DNA from: JAGRGG01 sp965217265
Lineage (GTDB): Bacteria > Pseudomonadota > Alphaproteobacteria > Geminicoccales > Geminicoccaceae
Assembly: GCA_965217265.1 (NCBI GenBank)
Contig: CBDCHP010000018.1
Span: 434,001-498,000 of the forward strand
DNA length: 64,000 bases
Direction of reading: 5' to 3'
The notes beneath the pieces were generated by a model. It was not told where the DNA came from and made no database searches. It saw only the letters and a program-made list of their open reading frames with translations. The position numbers and the translations under genes were made by a program. Shown here one piece after another: positions 16,296-25,620 of this stretch (position 1 is its first letter; each line of letters begins with the position of its first letter).

Positions 16296-17239
16296 CGACG
16301 TCTCTCCTCGCTGCCGACCGACTGGATCCAAGCCACCAGCGCCAGCAGCTCCTCCTCGTCGAGGACGTTCTCGAAGCTCGGCATGATCGGCCGGTAGCTG
16401 GCGACGATCTCTGACTTTGGCATCAAGATCGAGTCGCGCACGTAGCGCTCGTCGGCCGTGACCACCGAGCCGTCGTCGAGCGGCACCGGCCCGCCGAAGA
16501 CGCCGTGCAGGTCGGGCGCGCGCACGGTGCCGCCGCCGTCGTGGCAGCCCGAGCAGCCGAGCTCGTGGTAGAGCCGCTCGCCCGTCTGCGCCAGCGTCTC
16601 GCCCATCGGCTGCTCGTCGAGCCAGTCGGCGTAGGCTTCGGGGCTCATCACCGTGACCGTGCCGCCCATGCGCGCGTGGTCGGTGCCGCAGAACTCGGTG
16701 CAGAACAGGTGGTACGCGCCCGGCCGGGTGGCCTCGAACCAGACCTCGTTGAGGCGCCCCGGCACCACGTCGCGCTTGATGCGAAAGGCCGGGACGTAGA
16801 ACGAGTGGATCACGTCCTGCGAGGCCATCTCCAGCCGCACCGGCGTGCCGGTCGGCACGTGCAGCGCGTTGATCTCGCGCTGGCCGCCGGGGTGCTGCGT
16901 CTTCCACATCCACTGCTTGGCGATGACCCTGATCGCGAGCGAGTCCTTGGGCGGGTAGAACATGGTGAACTGCTGGCTCACCGCCCAGGTGAACATGAAG
17001 ATGAAGATGAAGAGGGGGATGAGCGTCCAGCCGGCCTCGATCTCGTAGTCGAGCAGCTTCGAGATCTGGCCGCCGTGGCGGGCGGGCGAGCCCCGGCGGT
17101 AGCGGCTGCAAAACAGGATGATGAGGCCCGTGACCAGGAGGACCATGACGACGCTCAAGCCCAAGAGGACGTCGAACACGGCGTCGGTCAGCGGCGCGAA
17201 CGTCGATGCCTGGGGCGGCTGGAGGGTGATGCCTTCCAC
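16292..17239 (-). CDS. ctaC: Cytochrome c oxidase subunit II with fused cytochrome c domain (caa3 type)
   Basis: A 315-residue protein. Two N-terminal helices are followed by a periplasmic CuA domain with ligands in HLFCTEFCGTDHARMGG, preceded by VIAKQWMWKT. A C-terminal monoheme cytochrome c domain follows, with LGCSGCHDGGG as heme site and probable Met ligand in YRPIMPSFENVLDEEE. The fused cytochrome lets the oxidase take electrons directly from Alternative Complex III encoded upstream. Confidence 0.95.
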   Translation of the reverse strand: MEGITLQPPQASTFAPLTDAVFDVLLGLSVVMVLLVTGLIILFCSRYRRGSPARHGGQISKLLDYEIEAGWTLIPLFIFIFMFTWAVSQQFTMFYPPKDSLAIRVIAKQWMWKTQHPGGQREINALHVPTGTPVRLEMASQDVIHSFYVPAFRIKRDVVPGRLNEVWFEATRPGAYHLFCTEFCGTDHARMGGTVTVMSPEAYADWLDEQPMGETLAQTGERLYHELGCSGCHDGGGTVRAPDLHGVFGGPVPLDDGSVVTADERYVRDSILMPKSEIVASYRPIMPSFENVLDEEELLALVAWIQSVGSEERRR

Positions 17240-17243
17240 GGCC

Positions 17244-18023
17244 TCACGCCCCCTCGCGGCGGCGCGCGAGGCGCCAGAGCATGAGGCCCATCGCCAGGAG
17301 CGTGACCACGCCCGCGACCTGCAAGGTGCGGACGACGGTCGAGGTCCAAACGCCGCTCAGCGGGTCGAGGTTGTAGCAAAGGAGGACGAGGCGCTCGACG
17401 GCGGCCCCGACGCGGCCGCCCCCGGTGCCGGCGATCGCGACGGCCAGCGCGTCGGGGTCGTAGGCGACGTCGAACACGTAGCGCGCCACCGTCCCCTTCG
17501 ACGTGACGAAGACCAGCCCCACCGGGTGGGCGAACTGGTCCTCGGCCGGGTCGTAGGCGTCGTGCAGCCCGACCGCCGCCGCGAGCGCCCCCGCGTCGCC
17601 GTTCAAGAACGGCGTCGCCGCCGCCAGCGCCGGCGGCGCGTTCGCCAACTCGTTCGACTTCAAGGCCGAGGCCAAGCCCGGGCCGTCCTTGGGGTCGAGG
17701 CCGACGACGACGAGGCGAAAATCCTCCCCCGGCGTCTTGCCCGTCCCCTCAAGCGCGGCCGCCGCCGCGACGAGCGTGGTGCCGCACAAGGTCTTGCAGT
17801 CGTAGTCGGCGAACAGGAGGACGAGCGGCGGTCCGCCCAGGAGGTCGCCGAAGCGCACGGCCTCCCCCCGCTCGTTCAACAGGCGAAGATCGTTTGGCAC
17901 CGAGGCACCGATGCGCTGCTCGTAGCCGACCGCGTCGAGCGCGCGCGGCGTCAAGGCCGCCGCCGCCGGCCAAGCGACGAGCAGGCACCAAGCCAGCGCG
18001 AGGCCGAAGCGCACCCCGTTCAA
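17244..18023 (-). CDS. SCO1/SenC-family copper chaperone
   Basis: A 259-residue protein with an N-terminal signal segment, a thioredoxin-like domain and a C-terminal hydrophobic anchor (VAGVVTLLAMGLMLWRLARR). The copper-site cysteines are in DYDCKTLCG (CxxxC) and the distal histidine is in FAHPVGLVFV. Such proteins mature the CuA centre of oxidase subunit II, encoded just downstream. The stop-to-start gap to ctaC is only 4 bp. Confidence 0.88.
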   Translation of the reverse strand: MNGVRFGLALAWCLLVAWPAAAALTPRALDAVGYEQRIGASVPNDLRLLNERGEAVRFGDLLGGPPLVLLFADYDCKTLCGTTLVAAAAALEGTGKTPGEDFRLVVVGLDPKDGPGLASALKSNELANAPPALAAATPFLNGDAGALAAAVGLHDAYDPAEDQFAHPVGLVFVTSKGTVARYVFDVAYDPDALAVAIAGTGGGRVGAAVERLVLLCYNLDPLSGVWTSTVVRTLQVAGVVTLLAMGLMLWRLARRREGA

Positions 18024-18505
18024 GGCCCTCTCTTCTGTCTCTTGATGTGCGGCACGCCGTCGGCCTCGGCCGGCAGCAGGGGGGCGTAGGCCGAAGCCCC
18101 GCGCGCGACGACGGCGACCATCGCGGCGTCGATCGGCAGGCTGCCGCCGTCCAGATCCATCAGCCGCCCCGTCGCCGCGCCCTCGACCTCGGCCAGTTCC
18201 ACGGCCGGGTCGACCTGCAGGCGGGGCGTCGACGGCCCCGCCTGGGGCAAGGCGCGCCAGGGCCTCGGCTCCGCCACGTCCAAGTCGGCGACGAGCGACT
18301 GGTAGAACCAGCCTATGCCGACGAGGGCGAGGCCGACGAAGAGGGCGAGGCCGCCGGCGGCACCCAAGACGGCGCCCCAGCGCACCCCCGCCGCCTCGTG
18401 CGTCTTCTCGGGCGCCGCGGCGTCGCGGCGTCGCCGCCGGCGGGCGCCGCGGGCGAGCGCGGTGAGGGCGAGTGCCTCGGCGAGGCGGCGAAAGCGGCTA
18501 GGCAT
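18020..18505 (-). CDS. Single-pass membrane protein in the ACIII-caa3 operon
   Basis: A 161-residue protein with a basic N-terminus, one clear helix (WGAVLGAAGGLALFVGLALVGIGWFY) and a soluble tail. The tail segment PRLQVDPAVELAEVEGA followed by LPIDAAMVAVVARG loosely recalls small proteins found beside cytochrome oxidase genes. I cannot name a function. It overlaps actF upstream by eight bases and the Sco gene downstream by four, so co-translation is likely. Confidence 0.65.
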   Translation of the reverse strand: MPSRFRRLAEALALTALARGARRRRRRDAAAPEKTHEAAGVRWGAVLGAAGGLALFVGLALVGIGWFYQSLVADLDVAEPRPWRALPQAGPSTPRLQVDPAVELAEVEGAATGRLMDLDGGSLPIDAAMVAVVARGASAYAPLLPAEADGVPHIKRQKRGP

Positions 18506-19529
18506 GGGCGATCCTCCGCGCGCCTTTTTCCACGCCGTGCGCGGCGCCCAGGTAGAGCCCGCCCAGGGCCACCGCCGCGACGGCGGCGCCGAGCCAGAGC
18601 GGCCAGGCCGGCGACCACGTCGGCAGGATCATCCAGGCGGTGTGCAGGAGGCTGCCGATGAAGGCGCAGGCGCCGGCCGCTTCGAGCACCGGCGCGCTGG
18701 AGCGCCAGGACTTCGCCAGGAGGAGGAGGAAGGGGACGAGCCCGCCGACGACGAGGGCGAGCACGATCAGGGCCGGCCAGGGTCCGCCCCCGCGGGCGGC
18801 GTACCAGGACACCTTCGAGGGCAGGTTGCCCGACCAGATGACGAGGTACTGCATGAAGGCGAGGTAGACGGTGCCGAGAACGAATGCCAGGAGAAGGCCG
18901 CCGAGGTCGTTGCGCGTCGCCGGGTCGAGTCCGCGCGCGGCGAGCGGCACGACGAGCGCCAGCGCCTGCAAGATCGCCTGGACGCCGAGCACGAAGGGGT
19001 AGGTGGTCGAACTCCACGTCGGGCTCAGCGACATCGCCCAGTCGATCGTCAAGACTGTGACCGCCGGGACGTAGAGGAGAAAGCCGAGGCCGCAGACCAG
19101 TACCGAGGCAGGCGCCTCCTTGGGCAGGATCAGCGCCAGCCCGGCGAGGACGCCGAGCGCCACGACCGACCGGACCAGGAAGAAGGGCGTGTTGAGCCAG
19201 TAGTGCCCGACCTCTTGCATGTCGTCGGGCAACCCCTCCGCCCAGCCGTAGACCCGGCCGAGGACGAGGGCCGGGAGCACGGCGAGGAGCGCCACGGCCG
19301 GCAGCCACGCGACCAGCGGCGCCAGGTAGGGCCGCAGCCCCTCGCCCCAGTTTCCGCCGGTGAGCCCGTGCGTCAGCATCAAGGCCAAGGCGCCCAAGGG
19401 CACGCAGAGCCAGAACAGCCACGCGAACAGGAACGCCCGCCCGGCCGCCGCGAGGTCGAAGACCGCGAGGAGGGCGAGGACGGCGGCGAGGACGGCGCCG
19501 ACACCCACGAGCGTCCGGCCGCGCCTCAA
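18498..19529 (-). CDS. actF: Alternative Complex III subunit ActF (NrfD/PsrC-like membrane protein)
   Basis: A 343-residue polytopic protein with about ten hydrophobic helices. Typical stretches are VGHYWLNTPFFLVRSVV, LTIDWAMSLSPTWSSTTYPF and FMQYLVIWSGNLPSKVSWY, the quinol:cytochrome c oxidoreductase signatures. The start is taken as TTG at 19529, overlapping the actE stop; a nearby GTG is possible. With ActC it builds the membrane part of the complex. Confidence 0.87.
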   Translation of the reverse strand: MRRGRTLVGVGAVLAAVLALLAVFDLAAAGRAFLFAWLFWLCVPLGALALMLTHGLTGGNWGEGLRPYLAPLVAWLPAVALLAVLPALVLGRVYGWAEGLPDDMQEVGHYWLNTPFFLVRSVVALGVLAGLALILPKEAPASVLVCGLGFLLYVPAVTVLTIDWAMSLSPTWSSTTYPFVLGVQAILQALALVVPLAARGLDPATRNDLGGLLLAFVLGTVYLAFMQYLVIWSGNLPSKVSWYAARGGGPWPALIVLALVVGGLVPFLLLLAKSWRSSAPVLEAAGACAFIGSLLHTAWMILPTWSPAWPLWLGAAVAAVALGGLYLGAAHGVEKGARRIAHA

Positions 19530-20080
19530 GGCCGGTCCCCGCCCGCGGCGGGGCTCCGGCCGGCGTTCTGGACGCGGGCGCGCGTCGCCTCGTCCATCTG
19601 CGAGAGTTGCAGGGCGCGGATGTAGGCGATGATCGCCCAGCGGTCGGCCGGGGGCACGCGGTCGTTGTAGGCGTACATGGCGCCGTAGCCCTCGGTGATG
19701 ACGTCGAAGAAGTGCGCCGCCGGCGCCCGGCGCAGCCGCTCGGTGTGGTATGAGGGCGGGTGCGGGAAGCCCCGTTGCGGCACGATGCCCTCGCCGTCGC
19801 CGGCGAGGCCGTGGCAGGGGGTGCAGAAGATGCGGTAGCGCTCCTGCCCCCGCGCCAACAAGTCCCCCGTCACCGGCGGCGGGACCGCGGCGGCGGCCTC
19901 GCGCGCCAGCGCCGCGCGGTCCACCGTGCCCTCGGGCACGGGCTGCGCCGTGGTGCCGTCGGGAAAGAGGCCGTTCGGCTCGTCGGGCTCGTATTTCGGC
20001 TGGTCGGCCATGTCGTCGAAGCACCCGGCGAGGAGGAGTGCCGCCAGCAGCAGGAACGGGGCGGCGTGAACCGTCCTCAC
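19526..20080 (-). CDS. actE: Alternative Complex III subunit ActE, monoheme cytochrome c lipoprotein
   Basis: A 184-residue protein with a lipoprotein signal (LLLAALLLAGC, cysteine at about residue 20) and one heme c site, YRIFCTPCHGLAGDG. A probable distal methionine is in GYGAMYAYNDRVPPADRW. ActE passes electrons out of ACIII toward the caa3 oxidase. It is joined to actD and actF by four-base overlaps. Confidence 0.9.
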   Translation of the reverse strand: MRTVHAAPFLLLAALLLAGCFDDMADQPKYEPDEPNGLFPDGTTAQPVPEGTVDRAALAREAAAAVPPPVTGDLLARGQERYRIFCTPCHGLAGDGEGIVPQRGFPHPPSYHTERLRRAPAAHFFDVITEGYGAMYAYNDRVPPADRWAIIAYIRALQLSQMDEATRARVQNAGRSPAAGGDRP

Positions 20081-20601
20081 GGCCCGACCCGCCGCACGGC
20101 GAGCGCGCCGAGCCCTTCCAGGAAACGGGCGGTTTGGTCTTGATCGTAGAGCGGGTCGTCGGCCGACACGGCCAGGAAGAAGCGGTCCTGGCTGACCCGA
20201 TCGAAGCCCGGCACGTCGAACAGTTCGTGGTGCGGGCGCGGCAGGCCCGAGCCCCAGAGGAGGCCGATAAAGCCGGCGAATGCTGCACCCAGGATGCCGA
20301 GCTCGAAAGTGACGAGGGTGAAGGCCTGCCAGGAGAACAGGGGCCGCCCGCCGATGTTGAGCGGGTAGTCGATCGCGTTCATCCAGACCTGGAGGAAGAA
20401 GCCGAGCCCGGCGGCGACGACGCCGCCGGCGAACATGAGGACGCGCACGCGGCTCCCCTTCAAGTCCAACGCCTCGGCCAAGCCCTCGACGGCGAACGGC
20501 GTGTAGGTGTCGAGGCGGCGGTAGCCGGCGTCGCGCGTCCGCCCGATCGCCCGCAGCAGGTCGTCGGCGCCGGTGAACTCGGCGAGCAGGGCGCCGCTCA
20601 T
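20077..20601 (-). CDS. actD: Alternative Complex III subunit ActD (DUF3341)
   Basis: A 174-residue protein with the family opening LLAEFTGADDLLRAIGRTRD and YRRLDTYTPFAVEGL, then two transmembrane helices, including MFAGGVVAAGLGFFLQVWMN, with IDYPLNIGGRPLFSWQAF between them. The tail HHELFDVPGFDRVSQDRFFL fits the family. The ATG at 20601 overlaps the actC stop. Confidence 0.9.
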   Translation of the reverse strand: MSGALLAEFTGADDLLRAIGRTRDAGYRRLDTYTPFAVEGLAEALDLKGSRVRVLMFAGGVVAAGLGFFLQVWMNAIDYPLNIGGRPLFSWQAFTLVTFELGILGAAFAGFIGLLWGSGLPRPHHELFDVPGFDRVSQDRFFLAVSADDPLYDQDQTARFLEGLGALAVRRVGP

Positions 20602-21977
20602 CGCCCCTTGCCCTCGTTGTGCACCAGTTCGCGCGTCTCGTGGATCGAGACCACCGGCACGAAGCGGGCGAGGAGGAGGAACATGAGGAAGAAGAATCCC
20701 AGCGTGCCGAGGAGCGTCGCGACGTCCCAGAAGGTCGGGGCGTAGGTCTGCCACATCGAGGGCAGGTGGCCGCGCGAGAGGGTGGTGATGACGATCAGCA
20801 GCCGCTCCAGCCACATGCCGACGTTGACCAGGATGGAGACGACGAACAGCAAGGGGATGCTCCGCCGCGCCCGGCGAAACCAGAAGATCTGCGAGGCCAG
20901 GACGTTGCAGAACAGCATCGTCCAGTAAAAGGGGGCGTAGTCGCCGGTGAAGCGGTAGACGAGGAGGAAGCGCTCGTACGGGTCGGCCGAGTACCAGCCC
21001 ATGAACCACTCGATGACGTAGGACCAGCCCATGACGATGGCGCCCAGCACCATGATCTTGGCGATGGCGTCGAAGTGGCGCATGGTGATGAGGTCGTGCA
21101 GGCCCAGGGCCGAGCGGATCGGCACGGCGAGGGTCACCACCATGGCAAAGCCGGAGAACATGGCGCCGACGACGAAGTAGGGCGGGAAGATGGTCTCGGC
21201 CCAGCCGGGCATCAGCCCCGTCGCGAAGTCGAGCCCGACGACGCTGTGCACCGAGACGACGAGCGGCACGCCCATCGCCGCCATGGTCCAGTAGTAGCGC
21301 TCGTAGCGCTGCCAGTGCCGGGCGGAGCCGCGCCAGCCGAGCGCGAGCGAGCCGTAGACGACCTGCGCCCAGCGTCGCTTGGCCCGGTCGCGCAGGGCGG
21401 CGAAGTCGGGAATGGCCCCTGTGTACCAGAACAGGAGCGAGAAGATCAGGTACGACGCGATCGCGAACAGGTCCCAGACGAGCGGGCTGCGGAACTGCGG
21501 CCAAGCGTGCATGGTGTCGGGGTAGGGGACGAGCCAGTAGAAGAAGTAGGGCCGGCCTAGGTGGATGATCGGGAAGACGCCCGCGATCGCGGCGGCGAAC
21601 AGGGTCATCGCCTCGGCAAAGCGGCTGATCGAGGCCCGCCAGCGCTGGCGGGTGAGGAGGAGGAGCGACGAGATCAAGGTGCCGGCGTTGCCGATGCCGA
21701 TCCACCAGACGTAGTTGGTGATGGCAAAGCCCCAGACGACGCTCTCGTTGATCCCCCAGATCCCCACCCCTTCCCAGAACAGCCAGCCGATCGAGACGAG
21801 CAGGAGCAGGGTGAGGGCGCTTGAGAACACGACCAGCGCCCACCACAGCCAACCGGGTCGGCGCTCCAAAACAATTTCGGCGACCTCGTTCGTGACGGAG
21901 GCGTAGGTGTCGCTGTGGTCGACGACCGGGACCTGGCGCCGCCCACGGGCGCGAAAGGCGACGGCGCCCGCGATCAC
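20598..21977 (-). CDS. actC: Alternative Complex III subunit ActC (NrfD-like quinol-binding membrane protein)
   Basis: A 459-residue integral membrane protein of the NrfD/PsrC family with about ten helices. Recognisable blocks are VVWGFAITNYVWWIGIGNAG, GRPYFFYWLVPYPDTMHAWP and AGLD-type VVGLDFATGLMPGWAETIFP, then GPLF-type PFYWTMLFCNVLASQIFWF. It carries the likely quinol site of ACIII. It overlaps actB upstream and actD downstream by four bases. Confidence 0.92.
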   Translation of the reverse strand: MIAGAVAFRARGRRQVPVVDHSDTYASVTNEVAEIVLERRPGWLWWALVVFSSALTLLLLVSIGWLFWEGVGIWGINESVVWGFAITNYVWWIGIGNAGTLISSLLLLTRQRWRASISRFAEAMTLFAAAIAGVFPIIHLGRPYFFYWLVPYPDTMHAWPQFRSPLVWDLFAIASYLIFSLLFWYTGAIPDFAALRDRAKRRWAQVVYGSLALGWRGSARHWQRYERYYWTMAAMGVPLVVSVHSVVGLDFATGLMPGWAETIFPPYFVVGAMFSGFAMVVTLAVPIRSALGLHDLITMRHFDAIAKIMVLGAIVMGWSYVIEWFMGWYSADPYERFLLVYRFTGDYAPFYWTMLFCNVLASQIFWFRRARRSIPLLFVVSILVNVGMWLERLLIVITTLSRGHLPSMWQTYAPTFWDVATLLGTLGFFFLMFLLLARFVPVVSIHETRELVHNEGKGR

Positions 21978-24970
21978 GCCTTGCCCTCCCCGTCGTCGTT
22001 CGGGGCGTCATTCAGGGCGGCGTTCGGGTTGCGGATGCGCGCCAGGTAGGTGGTGCGCGGCCGGGTGCCGAGTTCGACCAAGAGCCCGTAATCGTGCGGC
22101 TCCGCCTTCAAGCGCACCACCTCGCTGTCCTCCTGGTTCAAGTCGCCGAAGACGATGGCGCTCGTCGGGCAGGCCTGCTGGCAGGCGGTGACGATCTCGC
22201 CGTCGGCCAAGGCCCTGCCCTCGCGCTCGGCGTCGATCCGGGCGCGCTGGATGCGCTGCACGCAATAGGTGCACTTCTCCATCACGCCGCGCCCGCGCAC
22301 CGTCACTTCCGGGTTGCGCGCCGCCTGGATCGACGGCTCGCCCTGGTTGGCGTAGGCGTGCCCCTCGCTGTAGCCGAAGAAGTTGAAGCGCCGCACCTTG
22401 TAGGGGCAGTTGGACTGGCAAAACCGGGTGCCGACGCAGCGGTTGTAGACCTGGACGTTGAGCCCCTCGTGGTCGTGGACGGGGGCCGCCACCGGGCAGA
22501 CCGGCTCGCAGGGCGCCTTCTCGCAGTGCATGCAGGGGACGGGCTGGAACAGGACCTCGGGCGCGTCCGGCCCGCCCTTGTAGTAGCGGTCGATCCTGAG
22601 CCAGTGCATCTCGCGGCCGCGCTCCACCTCGTCGGGGCCGACGACGGGGATGTTGTTCTCGGCTTGGCAGGCGATGACGCAGGCGTTGCAGCCGATGCAG
22701 GCGGTCTGGTCGATCGACATGCCCCAGGCGTGGCCGGGATAGGGCCACTTCGGGTAGAGGCTGGTCGTGTCGGGCGGCGCGTCGTCCTCGCCCAGGACGA
22801 AGTTCGGGTCTCGCAAGAATTCTTCGAGCGTCGCCTCACGGACGATCTCGCGGCCCTGCATGGCGTGATGGTGCTGGGTGCGCGGCGGCCCCGCCTCGGG
22901 CGTGCCGGCGTAGGCCGCCTCGACGCCTTGGATCGTCCAGAGCGCGTCCGCGCGGCGAAAGGGGTAGGCGCTGACGCCGAGCGTGTCGCCGATGGCGCCG
23001 GCCCTGGTGCGGCCGTAACCTAGGTTGAGCACGAGCGTGCCGGCCGCCTGCCCCGGCTGGAGGAGCGCGACGACGCGCACGTCGCGGCCGTCGGCTTTGA
23101 GGAGCGCCTGATCGCCGTCCTTGAGCCCGAGATCGGCCGCCGTCGAGGGCGCCACCAGCAAGGCGTTGCCCCAGACTTGCTTGGTGAGCGGGCGCGGCAA
23201 CTCCTGCAGCCACGCGTTGTTGGCGTAGCGCCCGTCCCAGACGGCGGGGTCGGGGCGGACGTGCAGCTCCAGCCCTTGCGCATCGACCGGTTGCATCGGC
23301 GGCAGGGCGAGGTCGCCGCGCACCCGAACGTCGAGCGGCGCCGCGCCCGTGCCCGCGACGACGCCTCGTTGCAGTGCTGCCCGCCAATATGCCTCGAAGT
23401 CCTCGTCCGACCCGGCGAAGGCATCCCGCCACCGGGCGCGGACGATCCCCCGCGCCGAGGGGTCGGCCTCGCCGCTCAAGTAGGCCAGCAACTCGTGCGC
23501 CGTGCGGCCCTGCCACAAGGGGCGCACCAGCGGCTGGACGATGGCGGCGGTGCCGTCCAGGCCGCGCACGTCCGACCAGCCCTCCAAGGGGTGCGTCGCC
23601 GGCAGGTGCCACCCGCAGCGCTTCGAGGTCTCGTCGGCGTAGAGGCCGAGGCGGACCTTGAACGGCACCTCGTCCAGCGCCGCCGCGAAGTCGAGGTCGG
23701 CCGGCGCGTCGTAGACCGGGTTGGCCTCGACGACGATCAGGGTCTCGACCTCTCCCGCCGCTATCGCCCCGACGAGGCTTCTCAGCGACGCGACGTGCTC
23801 GACCGGCTCGGCCTCGACCGGCGGCAGGTAGTCGACCGTGCGGCCGACGGCGCCCAGGCGCTCGTTGATCGCGTGGGCGAGCGCGTGGACCGCGGGCGGC
23901 CGGGTCAGGCCCGGCACGACGAGGGCTCCCCCGCCGGCATCGCGCAGGTCCTGCACCGCCGCGTCCAGGAAGCGCCCTTGCGCCCCGCTCAGGTCAGGAC
24001 CGGGTGCTTCGATGCCTAAACGCCGGGCGAGCGCGCGGGCGAAGGCCTCGACCCCGTCGCCGCGCAGCGCCAGCCGCGCGTCGGCGTTGGCGCCCGTCAG
24101 GCTCATCGTCGGCTCAACGACGTAGAGCCGACCCATCGCCGTTCCCTCCCGGCGCACCCGCCGCAGCGCGGCGAAGTCGTGCGCGAAGCGGGGCATGGCG
24201 GGATCGGCGCCCAAGAAATCGGCGTCCAGCGCCAGGACGACCCGGGCTTGATCGAAGCGCCAGAACGGCTGGACGATCCGGCCGAAGGCCAGCTTCGCGC
24301 CGGCGTAGGCGTTGTCGGGCGGGATCGGCTGCCAGCGGTGCCAGCCGAGCTTGGGCATCCCCCGGCGCAGGGTCTCGATCTGGCGCTCAAGCGTCGGCGA
24401 GGTCACGCCCTCGGTCAGGATCGCGAGGCCCTCGCCGCCGCGCGCGGCGTGGCGCGCCATCGCCGGCACCAGTTCGCCCAAGAACGTGTCCCAGGAACTC
24501 GGCTGGCCCTGCCGCAGCACCGCCCCGGCCCGGTCCGGGTCATAAAGGGTGAGCAGCTCGGCCTGGAGGAAGGCGTCGCTGCCGCCCAAACTCATCGGGT
24601 GGTCGGGGTTGCCCTCGATCTTGACCGGGCGCCCCTCGCGGCTCTCGACCACGACGCCGCGCCCGATCCCGCCCAAGGGGAGCGCGCTGGCGAAGTACAT
24701 CGGCGTGCCGGGCACGAGCCCTTCCGGCATGTTGACGTAGGGGAGGATCTCCTCTCGCGGCTCGCCGCAGGAGGTGAGCCCGGCCATGCCCATGACGGCG
24801 CCCATCAGCTTCATCGCCTTGCGCCGGTCGGCCTTGAGGAGGGGGGCGAAGCGGGGGAACTCGTTCTCCAGCCACGCCTTTGCCTCCGGGCCGCCGGCCA
24901 AGTCCTCGACGCTGCGCCACGTCCGGCCGTCGGCGGCGAGGCGGCGCAGGGCTTCGAGATCCAGCGTCAT
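21974..24970 (-). CDS. actB: Alternative Complex III subunit ActB (molybdopterin-like domain fused to Fe-S domain)
   Basis: A 998-residue subunit from ATG at 24970. An N-terminal twin-arginine segment (ADRRKAMKLMGAVMG, then MAGLTSCG) suggests Tat export with possible lipidation. The first two thirds resemble a molybdopterin oxidoreductase that lacks cofactor in ACIII; the last third is ferredoxin-like with CIGCNACVIACQAEN, CMHCEKAPCEPVCPV, CVGTRFCQSNCPYK and CTYCVQRIQ...CQQACP clusters. It takes electrons from the quinol site toward the ActA and ActE hemes. It overlaps actA and actC by four bases. Confidence 0.93.
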   Translation of the reverse strand: MTLDLEALRRLAADGRTWRSVEDLAGGPEAKAWLENEFPRFAPLLKADRRKAMKLMGAVMGMAGLTSCGEPREEILPYVNMPEGLVPGTPMYFASALPLGGIGRGVVVESREGRPVKIEGNPDHPMSLGGSDAFLQAELLTLYDPDRAGAVLRQGQPSSWDTFLGELVPAMARHAARGGEGLAILTEGVTSPTLERQIETLRRGMPKLGWHRWQPIPPDNAYAGAKLAFGRIVQPFWRFDQARVVLALDADFLGADPAMPRFAHDFAALRRVRREGTAMGRLYVVEPTMSLTGANADARLALRGDGVEAFARALARRLGIEAPGPDLSGAQGRFLDAAVQDLRDAGGGALVVPGLTRPPAVHALAHAINERLGAVGRTVDYLPPVEAEPVEHVASLRSLVGAIAAGEVETLIVVEANPVYDAPADLDFAAALDEVPFKVRLGLYADETSKRCGWHLPATHPLEGWSDVRGLDGTAAIVQPLVRPLWQGRTAHELLAYLSGEADPSARGIVRARWRDAFAGSDEDFEAYWRAALQRGVVAGTGAAPLDVRVRGDLALPPMQPVDAQGLELHVRPDPAVWDGRYANNAWLQELPRPLTKQVWGNALLVAPSTAADLGLKDGDQALLKADGRDVRVVALLQPGQAAGTLVLNLGYGRTRAGAIGDTLGVSAYPFRRADALWTIQGVEAAYAGTPEAGPPRTQHHHAMQGREIVREATLEEFLRDPNFVLGEDDAPPDTTSLYPKWPYPGHAWGMSIDQTACIGCNACVIACQAENNIPVVGPDEVERGREMHWLRIDRYYKGGPDAPEVLFQPVPCMHCEKAPCEPVCPVAAPVHDHEGLNVQVYNRCVGTRFCQSNCPYKVRRFNFFGYSEGHAYANQGEPSIQAARNPEVTVRGRGVMEKCTYCVQRIQRARIDAEREGRALADGEIVTACQQACPTSAIVFGDLNQEDSEVVRLKAEPHDYGLLVELGTRPRTTYLARIRNPNAALNDAPNDDGEGKA

Positions 24971-25620
24971 CGGTGGCACACCGAGCAGTCGGTGAGGCGC
25001 CACTTCTGCACGTCGTAGAGCCCGACCAGCCGGCGCCCGAGCGCTTCTTGGTCGGCGGGCGGGCGATAGTCGGTGTCGAAGACCCGCTCCTTCGGCCGCA
25101 GGTACTTCTCGGGCTCCCGGTGGCACTCCAGGCACCAGCTCATGAACAGCGTGTTCGCCTTTTGCATCAGCGGCATCTCGTCGACCTGCCCGTGGCAGGT
25201 CGTGCAGCCGACGCCCTTGGCGACGTGGATCGAGTGGTTGAAGTAGACGTAATCGGGCAGGTCGTGCACCCGGTTCCACTTGAGCGGCCGGTCCTGGGCC
25301 AGGCTCTAGCGCACGGGTGCGAGCATGTCGGCGTTGGTCCAGAGCTGCGAGTGGCAGGACATGCAGGTGTGGGTCGGCGGCAGGCCGGCGTAGGAGGACT
25401 GCTCGACGCCGGTGTGGCAGTAGCGGCAGTCGATGTTGAGTTCGCCGACGTGGTGCTTGTGGCTGAACGGCACCTCCTGCTCGACGTAGGCGTCGACCTT
25501 CGTCGCCCAGGTCGAGCGCCACGCCCCCATGACCAGCAAGGCGAGCCCGAGCGGCAGCGCGACGATGCCGACGAGCACGATGCGGGCGATGGTGTTGGCG
25601 CGCGGCCGGAAGATCTGCAC
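24967..25620 (-). pseudogene. actA: Alternative Complex III subunit ActA (pentaheme cytochrome c), interrupted by an in-frame amber codon
   Basis: Reading from GTG at 25620 (after GGAGAAG) gives VQIFRPRANTIARIVLVG, the usual ActA start with one membrane anchor, then heme sites CRYCH and CMSCH. After DMLAPVR comes TAG at 25308-25306. The same frame then continues SLAQDRPLKWNRVHDLPDYV and carries CTTCH, CLECH and CSVCH to the stop overlapping actB. All five heme sites are in one frame, so the only fault is the TAG, a one-base change from GAG, which would fit a charged residue here. Readthrough, mutation or sequencing error are all possible. Without readthrough only a two-heme fragment is made. 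Confidence 0.87.

Noticed and set aside
25306..25308. actA amber codon as a pyrrolysine site
   Set aside because: No pyrrolysine machinery is in the window, and this family has no known use of it. Mutation, suppression or read error is simpler.
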